Origin: Pseudofrankia coriaricola
GTDB lineage: Bacteria > Actinomycetota > Actinomycetes > Frankiales > Frankiaceae
Assembly: GCF_001854805.1 (NCBI RefSeq)
Contig: NZ_MBLO01000210.1
Span: forward strand, 151,141 to 215,140
DNA length: 64,000 bases
Direction of reading: 5' to 3'
Positions 35,863 to 48,230 of the stretch are shown here, in pieces (within the stretch, counting starts at the first letter, position 1; each line of letters starts with the position of its first letter). The translations under genes and the position numbers were made by a program. A model generated the notes under the pieces. It saw only the letters and a list, made by a program, of their open reading frames with translations. It made no database searches and was not told the origin of the DNA.

Positions 35863-36546
35863 CTAGCGGCGGTGCCCGGCCGCGCGGCGGGTGTCCCGGG
35901 GCTCGGTGGTCGCCTCGGCCGCCGACCGCCCGGCCCGAGCCAAGGGCGGCGAAACGAGCCACGGGTGGCGCAGGTCGTGGTACGTCGGCTCACCGGTGAG
36001 CTCACGCATGTCGAAGAGGACCTCCTCGATCTCCGGGAGCTGTTCGCCATGCTCGCCGGCGCGCGCCAGCTCCTCGGAGCTGAAGTAGAACACCCGGACG
36101 AACCGGCCGTCCGGGCCAACCGCGGCCAGACCGCCGATGATGTCCTGCCGGCCCTCCGGAAGGTAGCGGAGCAGTTCCTTCTCCAGGGACCGCAGCCGCC
36201 ACGGGTCGGTGGTGCGGCCCTGGATGACCTGCACGAAGCCCGCGTCGTCGGAGCCACCCTCGATCATCAGCACGGCGTCGGCGAACTCGGTGGTGACCAC
36301 CGGGCCCAGGAAGAGCCGCTCCGTCCTGGCCCACCATTCCCGGTGGTCGGAGCGGGCCGAGAGCTTTGCCAGTGCCTCAACCGAGGCGAACCGGCTGAGA
36401 CAGATAAACCGGTCGTCCTCGGTGATGCCGGCCGTCGAGCCCAGCCAGCCAGGCGTGCCCGATCCGATGTCGGCAAGCCACCGCTCGTGCTGGGCCCGCA
36501 TCGCTGCGCGGTCCGGCACCCTTCCCTGGATCACCTGCAGAAACAT
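35863..36546 (-). CDS. Two-domain ferredoxin-fold (antibiotic monooxygenase-like) protein
   Basis: 227 aa from ATG 36546 with GGAGG upstream. The two halves are homologous: FLQVIQGRVPDRAAMRAQHE begins the first and FVQVIQGRTTDPWRLRSLEK the second, each followed by a strand-helix pattern with GxxG turns. Such alpha+beta barrel domains act as small oxygenases or as non-catalytic binding domains. No catalytic residue can be assigned. The C-terminus is a basic tail. Confidence 0.7.
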   Translation of the reverse strand: MFLQVIQGRVPDRAAMRAQHERWLADIGSGTPGWLGSTAGITEDDRFICLSRFASVEALAKLSARSDHREWWARTERLFLGPVVTTEFADAVLMIEGGSDDAGFVQVIQGRTTDPWRLRSLEKELLRYLPEGRQDIIGGLAAVGPDGRFVRVFYFSSEELARAGEHGEQLPEIEEVLFDMRELTGEPTYHDLRHPWLVSPPLARAGRSAAEATTEPRDTRRAAGHRR

Positions 36547-36853
36547 CACGACCTCCGCGCCGCGTCCCACCCGTAACCACGAACGGACGGACCGTAACCC
36601 CGGACGGCCACAACTTCGAACCGATCTTCAGGGTGTCGGTGACAGCGGCCGTCCAGGCCGCGGCGCCACCGCCTCCACCGGTCCGACCTCACATGAGCGC
36701 CGTCCCCAAGGGAACACCGGGCCCGACAAAGGGCACTCACGGCTGGCCGGCTGGCCGCCGTCCAGGCCCGCCAGTCGGCATCCACCGCCCAGACCCAACA
36801 AGGCCACGCCCCGAAGCGAACGTGGACCCCCGACCCCCCGATCGCGCGGGTCA
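36547..36853. other. Gap with short dispersed blocks
   Basis: No gene is supported. Blocks GCGGCCGTCCAGGCCGC and GGCCGCCGTCCAGGCCCGCCAG recur at 17800-17960 in the same order. Confidence 0.4.
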
Positions 36854-36892
36854 CGTCTGACGCCCGTCCAGGGCCGTCAGACGGTCAGACGG

Positions 36893-36899
<7 letters not shown>
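36854..36899. terminator. Hairpin plus three 8-bp tandem repeats at the cimA stop
   Basis: CGTCTGACG (36854) pairs with CGTCAGACG (36875-36883). GTCAGACG is then repeated three times from 36876 to 36899, running over the cimA stop codon (36893-36895). Confidence 0.6.
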
Positions 36900-38497
<1,598 letters not shown>

Positions 38498-38507
38498 GCT
38501 GCGCCTC

Positions 38508-38924
38508 TCACGGTGTCTCGCCCACAGGCCTCGGGGTACGCAACCCAACCGCATGGTCGCGCGTGCTCTGGCCGTATCGCCTGTATGCCTCCGGGGCGGG
38601 CGCCTGGCGAGCCTGCTCGCGCGTCCTTCGGCCTGATTCCCAAGCGTAGGACCGTCGAAGGGCGAAGAACATCACGCCGGCCGGGGCCCGCAGTAATCCC
38701 TGGGACAGCCATCCGTCGGCGAGGCGAACGCGGATACGTGCCCTCGCCCGTCGGATGTCGACGGGACCGGTCGGCTCTCCATCGCGGCCGGTCCTGGCGA
38801 TGGCCGTCTCCCAGGGCTCGTCACGCGTCCGGCCCACTAGGGTCGGGTGACCGGAGCGCGCGACGAAGACGGGTTCACCGCCGGGTGTCCACCTTACGAC
38901 GTAACACCCGCGACACGCCGCCAC
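38508..38924 (-). CDS. Possible hypothetical protein upstream of cimA
   Basis: A 138-codon frame starting MAACRGCYVVRWTPGGEPVF that ends 11 bp before the cimA start on the same strand. Third positions are mostly G or C and the middle part (RVRLADGWLSQGLLRAPAG) looks protein-like. There is no clear ribosome binding site and I recognise no family. It may be real and co-transcribed with cimA, or chance. Confidence 0.3.
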   Translation of the reverse strand: MAACRGCYVVRWTPGGEPVFVARSGHPTLVGRTRDEPWETAIARTGRDGEPTGPVDIRRARARIRVRLADGWLSQGLLRAPAGVMFFALRRSYAWESGRRTREQARQAPAPEAYRRYGQSTRDHAVGLRTPRPVGETP

Positions 38925-39121
38925 TGTGTCCCAGGTCGCCCCCGTTAACCTGCCCAGCTCAGCGCCGGTCTGTGAGGCCGGAAATCACCCGAATGCCAGA
39001 CGGCCTCTGGCTACTCGCCCGCACGGAATGCGGCGAGCCAGGCCCTGCCCAGGGCGCGGCTGAGCCCCGCGCGTCACCTCCAGCACCGCGCGGGGACACC
39101 AGAACGTGCGCCTGGACGGCC

Positions 39122-39233
39122 TAGGCCAAAGCCGCTCCCCCGGAAGATCGGCTGGCGCCGATCTTCCGGGGACCCCTGCGGCGATGATGGCGGAGCCTCG
39201 CGTGGCCGGAGGCCGTCAGACACGGCCTAGTCG
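39122..39233 (-). repeat. 112-bp repeat family 3, copy at the crp stop
   Basis: Matches 23914-24025 at all but about eight positions. Hairpin CGGAAGATCGGC / GCCGATCTTCCG, then GGGGACCCCTGCGGCG. It ends on the CRP stop codon and last Asp codon, as in hup. Confidence 0.85.
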
Positions 39234-39907
39234 CCAGCGAAGCGACGGAGGCGGTCCAGCTGGAGAATTGTGATCGTCTGGCCCTCGGAGAGGATCCACG
39301 TACGCCGCTCGAACTCGCGCAGGGCCTGGTTGACCGACTGGCGAGAACCGCCGAGCAGCGAAGCGATCTCGGTCTGGGTGAGCCCCAGCTCGATGACCGG
39401 CCGGCCGGCCTCGCGCGTCCGCATCAGCAGCAGTTTGGCGACCCGGCGTGGAAGATCCAGGAACACCAGGTCCGCGTTGGCCCCGGTGAGCCGGCGCACA
39501 TGCGCGACCAGTGCGCGGATGAGCTGCTCGGCCACCGCCGGGCGCTCCTTGACGAGCTCCCAGACGGCGGTCCGGTCGAGCACCAGCGCGGTGCTGGGCT
39601 CGAGGGCCTCGACACTCGCCGACCGGGTGCCCGGCTCAACGATGTTCAGTTCGCCAATGGTCTCTCGCGGGCCGTGGATGTTCAGCACGTGGTCACGGCC
39701 GTCGTCGGCCTTCGTGAGCACCTTCAACCGGCCCTGGGCCACCACCAGCAGGGTGTCCGCGGGCTCCCCCTCAGTGAAGACAACCTGGCCCCGCCGGTAC
39801 CGGCGCGTCACCGCGCGGGCAGCAAGCCGCCGCAGGTCCTCCTCGTCAAGTTCCTTGAGCAGCGTGGTCGCACGGAGCAGCGCGACCGCCTCGTCGTCGT
39901 CGAGCAT
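39227..39907 (-). CDS. CRP/FNR-family transcriptional regulator
   Basis: 226 aa from ATG 39907. N-terminal cyclic-nucleotide-binding domain: YRRGQVVFTEGEPADTLLVV and IGELNIVEPGTRSASVEAL, where the phosphate-binding cassette corresponds to GELNI...RSAS. C-terminal winged helix: LGLTQTEIASLLGGSRQSV, NQALREFERR. It resembles the global Crp of Streptomyces and mycobacteria, which controls development and central metabolism; cAMP binding is plausible. It runs in the same direction as the CBS gene upstream. Confidence 0.9.
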   Translation of the reverse strand: MLDDDEAVALLRATTLLKELDEEDLRRLAARAVTRRYRRGQVVFTEGEPADTLLVVAQGRLKVLTKADDGRDHVLNIHGPRETIGELNIVEPGTRSASVEALEPSTALVLDRTAVWELVKERPAVAEQLIRALVAHVRRLTGANADLVFLDLPRRVAKLLLMRTREAGRPVIELGLTQTEIASLLGGSRQSVNQALREFERRTWILSEGQTITILQLDRLRRFAGD

Positions 39908-40041
39908 GGGCGAGACGTTAGCGGCTTTCACCGGTCTCTTGCTGCCCACATCACGCAGAACACGCCCGAATCGGGTTTCTGACGGGTGCGGCGCCGTAAA
40001 TGCGCCAACCTCGCGCCAAACAGGGGCGACACCTGCCATCG

Positions 40042-40428
40042 CTAGGTGGTTACGCGCTGCTGGTTCCAGCAGCGCACAACGTCACGCATCGACAGAACCC
40101 CAGCCACCGAACCACCCTCAGTCACAACGAGGTGGCGAAAACCGCCCCGGAGCATGGCGTCGGCGGCGGTATCGAGCGACCAGTCCGGGTCCGCGAACAC
40201 AAGGTCACGGGTGAGATGGTCGGCGGAGACTTCCACGTCCGGGTCCTTGCCCGCGGCCAGCGCCAGCAGGATGTCCCGCTCGGTGAGGATGCCGTAGCCC
40301 GCACCGTCGGTGTCGAGCACGACCGCCGCGCCGACCCCGCGCCCGGCCATCAGCCGCGACGCCTGCCGGAGGGTGTGCCCTGGACCGATCATTAGCACCA
40401 AAGCGCTCATTCCATCCGAAACCCGCAT
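40042..40428 (-). CDS. CBS-pair domain protein
   Basis: 128 aa from ATG 40428, with GGAGG upstream. Two CBS motifs form one Bateman module: LVLMIGPGHTLRQASRLM ... AGYGILTERDIL, and DWSLDTAADAMLRGGFRHL ... VAGVLSMRDVV. Such stand-alone modules bind adenosyl nucleotides. Next to a cyclic-nucleotide regulator it may be part of energy sensing, which is inference. Confidence 0.9.
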   Translation of the reverse strand: MRVSDGMSALVLMIGPGHTLRQASRLMAGRGVGAAVVLDTDGAGYGILTERDILLALAAGKDPDVEVSADHLTRDLVFADPDWSLDTAADAMLRGGFRHLVVTEGGSVAGVLSMRDVVRCWNQQRVTT

Positions 40429-40947
40429 GAGAACCTCCGACCGGACGGCGCTTGTGCGCTTGTGAAATCGGCTATGGAGGCAAGGTAAGGTCCAATCCGC
40501 CATCTGACCAGACCCCCGATTCCACTCGGCGCGTCGCGTGCCACGGCCGGCTCACCGCGCCGCGGGGTCCACGCCCTGCCCAGAGGTGCTACGGCGTAGC
40601 CATCCGCGGGCCAGAACACACGCCGCAAAGCGACGCGCCCCCGGCTGTTTCCAGCCGGGGGCGCGTGCGGAGCCGTTCGTGGTCACGCCAGCGTGCCCAC
40701 CTCACCGCCCCCTACCAAGACCAGACCAACCCCGCCCATGAGCACCGGTGCCGCAACCACACAGCCGGGCGCGAAGCGTCCGGAGTCGCGAGGCGGACGG
40801 GCGCTCCGTCCGCGAACGGACCAACGCACCCGGCCCATCGACCCCAACCGGGACCAGCCACAGCTATACGCACCAACCCGTAACCAGGCCGCTCGGGCGC
40901 CCGGCGCCCGAGGTCAAGCGAGTAGGGGAGGCGCGAAGCGCCGATTC
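40429..40947 (+). other. Gap with repeat-like sequence ending at ilvE stop
   Basis: No gene is seen. From about 40800 the sequence contains ACCAACCCG, then GGGGAGGCGCGAAGCGCCG followed by ATTC, identical over more than 20 bp to the minus strand just after ilvC. It abuts the ilvE stop, so it appears to be a partial family 2 element. A strong hairpin lies at 40634-40665. Confidence 0.5.
40634..40665. terminator. Perfect 14-bp hairpin CGCGCCCCCGGCTG / CAGCCGGGGGCGCG
   Basis: Perfect arms with a TTTC loop. It lies 283 bp beyond the ilvE stop and 206 bp upstream of the CBS gene, so it could isolate the two units. Confidence 0.75.
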
Positions 40948-41874
40948 CTACTCGCTGACGTATTCGTTCCAGTCCTTGTAGCGGTCGAGTTGGCCGGTGG
41001 TGGCCTGGTGGAAGATCTCGGCGATCTCGCGGGTGACCAGGCCGGGGCGGCCGGTACCGACCGCGCGGTCATCGACCTCGGCGATCGGGACGATCTCCGC
41101 GGCCGTGCCGGTGAAGAACGCCTCGTCGGCCAGGTAGATATCGGTACGCACGATGTGCTTCTCGATCACGTCGTAGCCCTGGTCCGCGGCGATCTGCATG
41201 ACGGAGGCCCGGGTGATGCCGCCGAGCGCGCCGTCGGTCAGCGGCGGGGTGACGAGGGTGCGGCCGGTGACGATGAAGACGTTCTCGCCTGAGCCGTCGG
41301 CGATGTGGCCGGTCGGGCTGGTGAGGATCGCCTCGTCGTAGCCGCCCTTGATGGCCGCGACCTTCGCGAGCGACGAGTTGAGGTACTGGCCGGTGGCCTT
41401 CGCGGCCGGCGGGGTGATGTTGACGTCGTTACGCCGCCAGCTGGAGATGATGACCCGGCAGCCCTTCTCCAGCGCCTCCTCGCCAAGGTAGGCGCCCCAC
41501 GGCCAGACGGCGATCATCGACTCGACCTTGGACGGCAGCGGGTTGAGCCCCATCTCGCCGTAGCCGAGGTAGACCAGTGGCCGGATGTAGCAGGACTGGA
41601 TGTTGTTCGCCATGACGGTGTCCTTGGCCGCCTGGACGAACTGCTCCTGGGTGAAGTCCGGCTCCATCATGTAGATCTTGGCGCTGCGGTAGAGCCGGGC
41701 GATGTGGTCGGTCAGCCGGAAGACCGCGCTGCCGCGAGGGGTCTCGTACGCACGGATGCCCTCGAACACCCCCCAGCCGTAGTGGAGGGTCGGGGTGAGG
41801 ACGTGGATGCGAGCGTCGTCCCAGGCGACGAACTCCCCGTTCATCCAGATCTTCGAGGTAGGCGTGATGGCCAC
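40948..41874 (-). CDS. ilvE: Branched-chain amino acid aminotransferase
   Basis: Class IV PLP transaminase for the last step of Ile, Leu and Val synthesis. 308 aa. WMNGEFVAWDDARIHVLTP, LHYGWGVFEGIRAYE, YIRPLVYLGYGEMGLNP, PPAAKATGQYLNSSLAK (the PLP-Lys region), EAILTSPTGHIADGSGENVF and AFFTGTAAEIVPI. GTG 41874 with GAGGAG nine bases upstream. Shorter (fold-type IV, E. coli-like) than the ~360-aa actinobacterial form. Confidence 0.96.
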   Translation of the reverse strand: MAITPTSKIWMNGEFVAWDDARIHVLTPTLHYGWGVFEGIRAYETPRGSAVFRLTDHIARLYRSAKIYMMEPDFTQEQFVQAAKDTVMANNIQSCYIRPLVYLGYGEMGLNPLPSKVESMIAVWPWGAYLGEEALEKGCRVIISSWRRNDVNITPPAAKATGQYLNSSLAKVAAIKGGYDEAILTSPTGHIADGSGENVFIVTGRTLVTPPLTDGALGGITRASVMQIAADQGYDVIEKHIVRTDIYLADEAFFTGTAAEIVPIAEVDDRAVGTGRPGLVTREIAEIFHQATTGQLDRYKDWNEYVSE

Positions 41875-41909
41875 GGGCGTACTCCTCAGCAGGGCACCGA
41901 CAGGAAGTC

Positions 41910-42006
41910 CGGTCGAGCGGAGCTCGACACCGGGGGTCCGGGGACCCGGGGGTCCCCGGGCGGATATCGCGGGCCACGGGAAGCTGACTAATGGTCAGCG
42001 AACAAG
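41910..42006 (+). repeat. Repeat family 4, copy upstream of ilvE
   Basis: GAGCTCGACACCGGGGGTCCGGGG, CGGGCGGATATCGCGGGCC, ACGGGAAGCTGAC, and hairpin GCTGAC...GTCAGC (41981-41997) followed by GAAC. Same order as the units beside the tRNAs, with base changes on both sides of the hairpin. Confidence 0.7.
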
Positions 42007-42152
42007 GTGACCCGCACGGGGCCGAGCTTCGCCGTGGTCGGGCCCTGCCGGCTGCCGTCGTACCGGTTCTACGGCTCTTTCGAGGATAGCTGTTCGGGGT
42101 CCGGGTGAGGAGTAGTGATGAATATCGGACGTCCATCGATCGGACACGGGGC

Positions 42153-42251
42153 CGCCCGACCAGGTGGGCTGGTCGGGCGAAGCCGGACAGGAGGCCAGGG
42201 CCAGCCCGGGACCGTCTGCCCGTCGGCGTCGCGGGGTCCCGAGCCGACGGG
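42153..42251. terminator. Two hairpins downstream of leuB
   Basis: CGCCCGACCAG-GTGGG-CTGGTCGGGCG at 42153-42179 and CCCGTCGGC / GCCGACGGG at 42219-42251. The second is 21 bp past the leuB stop. Confidence 0.6.
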
Positions 42252-42271
42252 GAGACGGTTCGCGGCCGGGG

Positions 42272-43306
42272 CTAGGCGGCGGAGTTGGAGCGCTCGGCCA
42301 GGTCCTCGCCGACCTCGCGGGTCGAGAGCGGCTGGCCGGGGGACGCGGCGCGGGCCGCGAGCGAGGCGGCGACCGCCCGCTCGACGCGGGCCGCCTCGGC
42401 GGTGAGGCCGAGATGGTCGAGCAGCATGGCGACCGAGGCCACGGTGGCGGTCGGGTCGGCGACGCCCTTGCCGGCGATGTCCGGGGCACTGCCATGAACT
42501 GGCTCGAACATGCTCGGGTGCGCGCCGGAGGGGTCAAGGTTGCCGCTGGCCGCGAGCCCGATGCCGCCGGTGATCGCGGCTCCGATGTCGGTGATGATGT
42601 CGCCGAACAGGTTGTCGGTGACGATCACGTCGAACCGGCCCGGGTTGGTGATGAAGAACATGCTCGCCGCGTCGGCGTGCTGGTAGTCGACGCTGATCTC
42701 GGGGAACTCCGGCGCGACCTCGGCCACGGTCCGCGACCACAGGTCGCCGGCCTTCGTGAGCACGTTGTTCTTGTGGACGAGGGTGAGCTTGTGCCGCGGG
42801 CGGCGCTGCGCCCGGCGAAACGCGTCGCGCACGACCCGCTCGACGCCGAACCGAGTGTTGATGCTCTCCTCGGTCGCGATCTCCTGCGGGGTGCCCTTGC
42901 GCAGCACACCCCCAGCACCGGCGTACGGCCCCTCGGTGCCCTCCCGAACGACGACCATGTCGATCGTCGGGTCGCCGGCCAGCGGCGAGGTCACCCCCGG
43001 GTACAGCTTCACCGGGCGCAGGTTGACGTGGTGGTCGAGCTCGAACCGCAGGCGCAGCAGCAGGCCGCGCTCCAGCACGCCGGAGGGCACGCCAGGGTCG
43101 CCGACAGCGCCGAGCAGGATCGCGTCGTGTCCCCGGAGCTCCCCGAGCACCGAGTCGGGCAGCGTCTCGCCGGTCTCCCGCCAACGGCGCGCACCGAGGT
43201 CGTACTCGGTGGTCTCCACCTTGTCGTGCACCGCCCGAAGGACCCGCAGGCCCTCCGCGACCACCTCCGGGCCGATCCCGTCGCCACCGATAACCGCAAG
43301 CTTCAT
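42272..43306 (-). CDS. leuB: 3-isopropylmalate dehydrogenase
   Basis: NAD-dependent oxidative decarboxylation of isopropylmalate (and of the methylmalate made via CimA). 344 aa. [20 protein letters not shown] at the start, [12 protein letters not shown], substrate arginines in LRPVKLYPG, metal-site [12 protein letters not shown], and [20 protein letters not shown]. Family length normal. It lies between leuA and ilvE on the same strand; two strong hairpins separate it from leuA. Confidence 0.97.
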   Translation of the reverse strand: MKLAVIGGDGIGPEVVAEGLRVLRAVHDKVETTEYDLGARRWRETGETLPDSVLGELRGHDAILLGAVGDPGVPSGVLERGLLLRLRFELDHHVNLRPVKLYPGVTSPLAGDPTIDMVVVREGTEGPYAGAGGVLRKGTPQEIATEESINTRFGVERVVRDAFRRAQRRPRHKLTLVHKNNVLTKAGDLWSRTVAEVAPEFPEISVDYQHADAASMFFITNPGRFDVIVTDNLFGDIITDIGAAITGGIGLAASGNLDPSGAHPSMFEPVHGSAPDIAGKGVADPTATVASVAMLLDHLGLTAEAARVERAVAASLAARAASPGQPLSTREVGEDLAERSNSAA

Positions 43307-43521
43307 GGCTGCTCAGCCTATCCGCCGACCAGCGAGCGCTCTCGGCACACGGACCGCCGGCCCAAGCGACCTCGTCGAGCCGCTACTACGCAAAGCATCC
43401 AACCGCACACGGCTGAGAGCCCCGCTGCCGCGGTCAGCGGCCCAGCCGGAGGGCCGGACTGGCCCCGCTCCCAGCTCAGAGAGGTCCCCGGTCTCTCGCG
43501 CGCCCGCTCCAACTCCGAATC

Positions 43522-43561
43522 GTGTCGGATTACCAAGCCTAGAGGCTTGGCAATCCGACAC
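43522..43561. terminator. First of twin hairpins between leuA and leuB
   Basis: GTGTCGGATT-A-CCAAGCC paired with GGCTTGG-C-AATCCGACAC, one mismatch. The outer GTGTCGGAT arm is the same as in the second hairpin. Confidence 0.8.
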
Positions 43562-43585
43562 GGTCATCCACGACCCATGCGGAGC

Positions 43586-43625
43586 GTGTCGGATGGGCGA
43601 GCCTCTAGGCTCGCCCATCCGACAC
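43586..43625. terminator. Second of twin hairpins, directly after leuA
   Basis: Perfect 19-bp stem GTGTCGGATGGGCGAGCCT / AGGCTCGCCCATCCGACAC, loop CT, 18 bp past the leuA stop. Confidence 0.85.
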
Positions 43626-43642
43626 GGTTGGCGTTCCTGGGC

Positions 43643-45406
<1,764 letters not shown>

Positions 45407-45585
45407 TCAGCTTTGAAGGCCACCCGGGGTGCGGCGGGAGGCTCCACGCCCCGCCTTCGGACGCGCCGCGCCCGACCTCTGTGGTCTGGGGCGGAGCAGA
45501 AGTGCGGGGGGAGCCTGATTCGAGGCCGGTGACTTGGCTGGGTATGCGCGAGCAGACTCCGCGACGAGGAAGCCAGCCGGAAAAG

Positions 45586-45675
45586 TCAGGCCCCGCCGCG
45601 GCAGCTAAGGAGCAGGCCGCCCAGCCGTAGCCGCGGAAGCGGCGACGGCTGCAAGACAGGAAGCGAGGCATACAT
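45586..45675 (-). CDS. Candidate leucine leader peptide of leuA
   Basis: A 29-codon ORF from ATG 45675: MYASLPVLQPSPLPRLRLGG followed by LLLSCRGGA and a TGA stop. Nine leucines in 29 residues, including three in a row near the end. The promoter is so close that the transcript would begin a few bases before the ATG, as in leaderless attenuator peptides of Streptomyces. No clear terminator is visible between it and leuA, so the mechanism is unproven. Confidence 0.5.
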   Translation of the reverse strand: MYASLPVLQPSPLPRLRLGGLLLSCRGGA

Positions 45676-45684
45676 GGCGTCAAC

Positions 45685-45713
45685 ACACTACCCCAGTCGC
45701 GGGCCTCGTCCAG
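45685..45713 (-). promoter_or_regulatory. Candidate leuA promoter
   Basis: On the minus strand CTGGAC, 17 bp, TAGTGT. The -10 fits TAnnnT and ends 9 bp before the leader ATG, implying an almost leaderless mRNA. Confidence 0.5.
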
Positions 45714-45882
45714 CTCGTCCAGCTATGGACCAGCCAGGAGAGCCCGCCCCACGCCGACTCCGCTCGGCTCAATCTCGCGTGACCAGACCGCCTCGCCCCA
45801 GCGCCGCCGGTCCGGCTCTCCTGGCTCCGGCCGTGACGGGTGTGGCCAAGGTCCCAGAACACAGACGACTCGCGGAGGTGAC
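45714..45882. other. Divergent leuA / ilvB promoter spacer
   Basis: No gene is supported. It holds the outer promoter regions of the two divergent units. Confidence 0.3.
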
Positions 45883-45957
45883 TTGACTCGCGCCGCGATC
45901 GTCCGCCAAGGTAGGTGGGTGCGTCAGAGCCTTCTTGTACGCGGAGAGCGTGCGTAG
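45883..45957 (+). CDS. Candidate ilvB leader peptide
   Basis: 24-codon ORF from a TTG at 45883 with GGAGG five bases upstream: MTRAAIVRQGRWVRQSLLVR followed by GERA and a TAG. It contains IV, V and the run LLV, the amino acids made by the downstream enzymes. The LLV codons are followed by alternative pairing segments and a T-tailed terminator. Start codon choice is uncertain. Confidence 0.55.
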   Translation: MTRAAIVRQGRWVRQSLLVRGERA

Positions 45958-45995
45958 TCGACCCGCCCCAGCCAGTCTGGGACCGACTCGTACGC

Positions 45996-46029
45996 AGCCC
46001 CTCAGTGCCCTTGGCACGGGGGGCTTTTT
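45996..46029 (+). terminator. Attenuator-type terminator in the ilvB leader
   Basis: AGCCCC-TCA-GTGCC, loop CTT, GGCAC-GG-GGGGCT followed by TTTTT. It is the only hairpin with a clear U-run in the window and lies 203 bp before the ilvB ATG. Upstream, TACGC (45938) can pair with GCGTA (45952), or TGCGTA-GTCG (45951-45960) with CGAC...TACGCA (45984-45996), giving competing structures. Confidence 0.75.
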
Positions 46030-46231
46030 AGTGCCCTCAGTGACATCAAGGACGCAGCCACACAGGAACGTCAGCACTCGGTGACACCACGTATGAACGA
46101 GAGTCAGGCCCAGCCGGCCAGACCCTGAACTCCCAGCAAGCCTCCCGATCGGCGATGCCGGTCCGGGGGGAACCCGGCGCCCAGGCCGCGGCGCCCGCCC
46201 CACCCCCGGCCAACGTCAAGGAAGACGGCAG

Positions 46232-48019
46232 ATGACTAGAGAGATCACCGGAGCCCAGTCGCTCGTCCATTCCCTGGAAGCGGTCGGGGCCGACGTTGTC
46301 TTTGGCATCCCGGGCGGCGCGATCCTGCCCGCCTACGACCCGCTGTACGACTCGACGCGGGTCCGGCACATCCTCGTCCGCCACGAGCAGGGCGCCGGGC
46401 ACGCCGCGGAGGGCTATGCGCAGGCGACGGGCAAGGTCGGCGTCTGCATGGCCACCTCGGGCCCGGGGGCGACGAACCTGGTGACCCCGATCGCCGACGC
46501 CTACATGGACTCGGTGCCGATCGTCGCCATCACCGGCCAGGTCTCCCGGCCCGCGATCGGGACGGACGCCTTCCAGGAGGCGGACATCTGCGGCATCACG
46601 ATGCCGATCACGAAGCACAACTTCCTGGTCCAGTCCGCGGACGACATCCCGCGCACGATCGCCGAGGCGTTCCACCTGGCGTCCACCGGCCGGCCGGGCC
46701 CCGTGCTCGTCGACCTGCCGAAGGACGTCCTGCAGTCGGTCACGTCGGTGCTGCCGCACGAGGTGTGGCCGCCGGCGCTCGACCTGCCCGGCTACCGGCC
46801 GGTGACCCGCCCGCACGCCAAGCAGGTGCGCGAGGCGGCCAAGATGATCAGCTCGTCGCGCCGGCCCGTGCTCTACGTGGGTGGCGGCGTGATCAGGTCC
46901 CGCGCCGCCGCGGAGCTGCGCATCCTCGCCGAGCTGACCGGCATCCCGGTGGTCACCACGCTGATGGCGAGGGGCGCGTTCCCCGACTCGCACCACCTGC
47001 ACCTGGGCATGCCCGGCATGCACGGCTCGGTGGCGGCCGTCACCGCGCTACAGAAGGCCGACCTGCTGATCGCGCTGGGCACCCGGTTCGACGACCGGGT
47101 CACCGGCAAGCTGTCGACGTTCGCGCCGCACGCGCAGATCATCCACGCCGACATCGACCCGGCTGAGATCGGCAAGAACCGCGCCGCCGACGTGCCGATC
47201 GTGGGCGACTGCCGGGAGGTCGTCGCCGACCTGATCGGCGCGCTGCAGGCCGAGGGCCGCCCCGACCTGGGCGGCTGGTGGGAGCAGCTGAACAGGTGGC
47301 GCGGCACCTACCCGCTCGGTTACACGGAGCCCACGGACGGCTCGCTCGCGCCGCAGTACGTCATCCAGCGGATCGGGCAGATCGCCGGCCCGGACGCCGT
47401 GTACACCGCGGGCGTCGGCCAGCACCAGATGTGGGCGGCCCAGTTCATCTCGTACGAGAACCCGTACACGTTCCTGAACTCCGGCGGCGCCGGGACAATG
47501 GGCTACGCGGTGCCGGCGGCGATGGGCGCCAAGGTCGGCCGTCCCGACACGACCGTGTGGGCGATCGACGGCGACGGCTGCTTCCAGATGACCAACCAGG
47601 AGCTCGCGACCTGCGCGCTGGAAGGCATCCCGATCAAGGTTGCCGTCATCAACAACGGGGCGCTCGGCATGGTCCGCCAGTGGCAGACGCTGTTCTACGA
47701 CAAGCGTTACTCGAACACCGACCTCGGCACCCACCCGGCCAGCTCCCGCACCGGAGTGAAGCGGGTCCCGGACTTCGTCCGGCTCGCCGAGGCGCTCGGC
47801 TGCGTCGGGCTGCGCTGCGAAACGGCCGCCGACGTCGACAGCACGATCGAGAAGGCGATGGCGATCGACGACGCGCCGGTGGTCATCGACTTCGTCGTCC
47901 ACCCCGACGCGATGGTGTGGCCGATGGTCGCCGCCGGCTCAAGCAACGACGACATCAAGGTCGCCCGCGACCTCGCTCCCGACTTCGACTACAGCGGCGA
48001 CGCCGAGGTCAACATCTAA
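46232..48019 (+). CDS. ilvB: Acetolactate synthase catalytic subunit
   Basis: ThDP enzyme making acetolactate or acetohydroxybutyrate. 595 aa. [16 protein letters not shown], cofactor Glu in [38 protein letters not shown] region [13 protein letters not shown], and the ThDP/Mg motif [15 protein letters not shown] ... [12 protein letters not shown]. Herbicide-class AHAS. ATG 46232 with GGAAG upstream. The leader carries a probable attenuator. A 384-bp gap filled with a repeat separates it from ilvN. Confidence 0.98.
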   Translation: MTREITGAQSLVHSLEAVGADVVFGIPGGAILPAYDPLYDSTRVRHILVRHEQGAGHAAEGYAQATGKVGVCMATSGPGATNLVTPIADAYMDSVPIVAITGQVSRPAIGTDAFQEADICGITMPITKHNFLVQSADDIPRTIAEAFHLASTGRPGPVLVDLPKDVLQSVTSVLPHEVWPPALDLPGYRPVTRPHAKQVREAAKMISSSRRPVLYVGGGVIRSRAAAELRILAELTGIPVVTTLMARGAFPDSHHLHLGMPGMHGSVAAVTALQKADLLIALGTRFDDRVTGKLSTFAPHAQIIHADIDPAEIGKNRAADVPIVGDCREVVADLIGALQAEGRPDLGGWWEQLNRWRGTYPLGYTEPTDGSLAPQYVIQRIGQIAGPDAVYTAGVGQHQMWAAQFISYENPYTFLNSGGAGTMGYAVPAAMGAKVGRPDTTVWAIDGDGCFQMTNQELATCALEGIPIKVAVINNGALGMVRQWQTLFYDKRYSNTDLGTHPASSRTGVKRVPDFVRLAEALGCVGLRCETAADVDSTIEKAMAIDDAPVVIDFVVHPDAMVWPMVAAGSSNDDIKVARDLAPDFDYSGDAEVNI

Positions 48020-48230
48020 TGCTGGTTCGCTCCGTCCGGGCGCGGCGCTCCGGCCCCTTGCTCGCTTCGCTCCCAAGGGACCTCCGCGCCGCGTCCTCCT
48101 CCGCTCACGGGCGCTGCGGCGACCTCGCTGCGGCCCAACCCCTTCGCTTCGCTCGGGGCCGGGCCTCCGCGAGGCGCGCCTCCGCGCCCAGCGCGGTCGC
48201 CTGCCGCTGCACGTCACCAACCCACGAGAA
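48020..48230 (+). repeat. Dispersed repeat family 1, long copy inside ilvBN, hairpin core absent
   Basis: Starts immediately after the ilvB stop: GGTTCGCTCCGTCCGGGC, CGCTCCGGCCCC, CTCGCTTCGCTCCC, GGGACCTCCGCGC, CCTCCGCTCACGGGCGCTG, GCGACCTCGCTGCGGCCCAA. It aligns with the leuCD copy in the same orientation relative to transcription but skips the ~50-bp block holding GGGGTTCCTGCCG and the hairpin. Confidence 0.85.
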
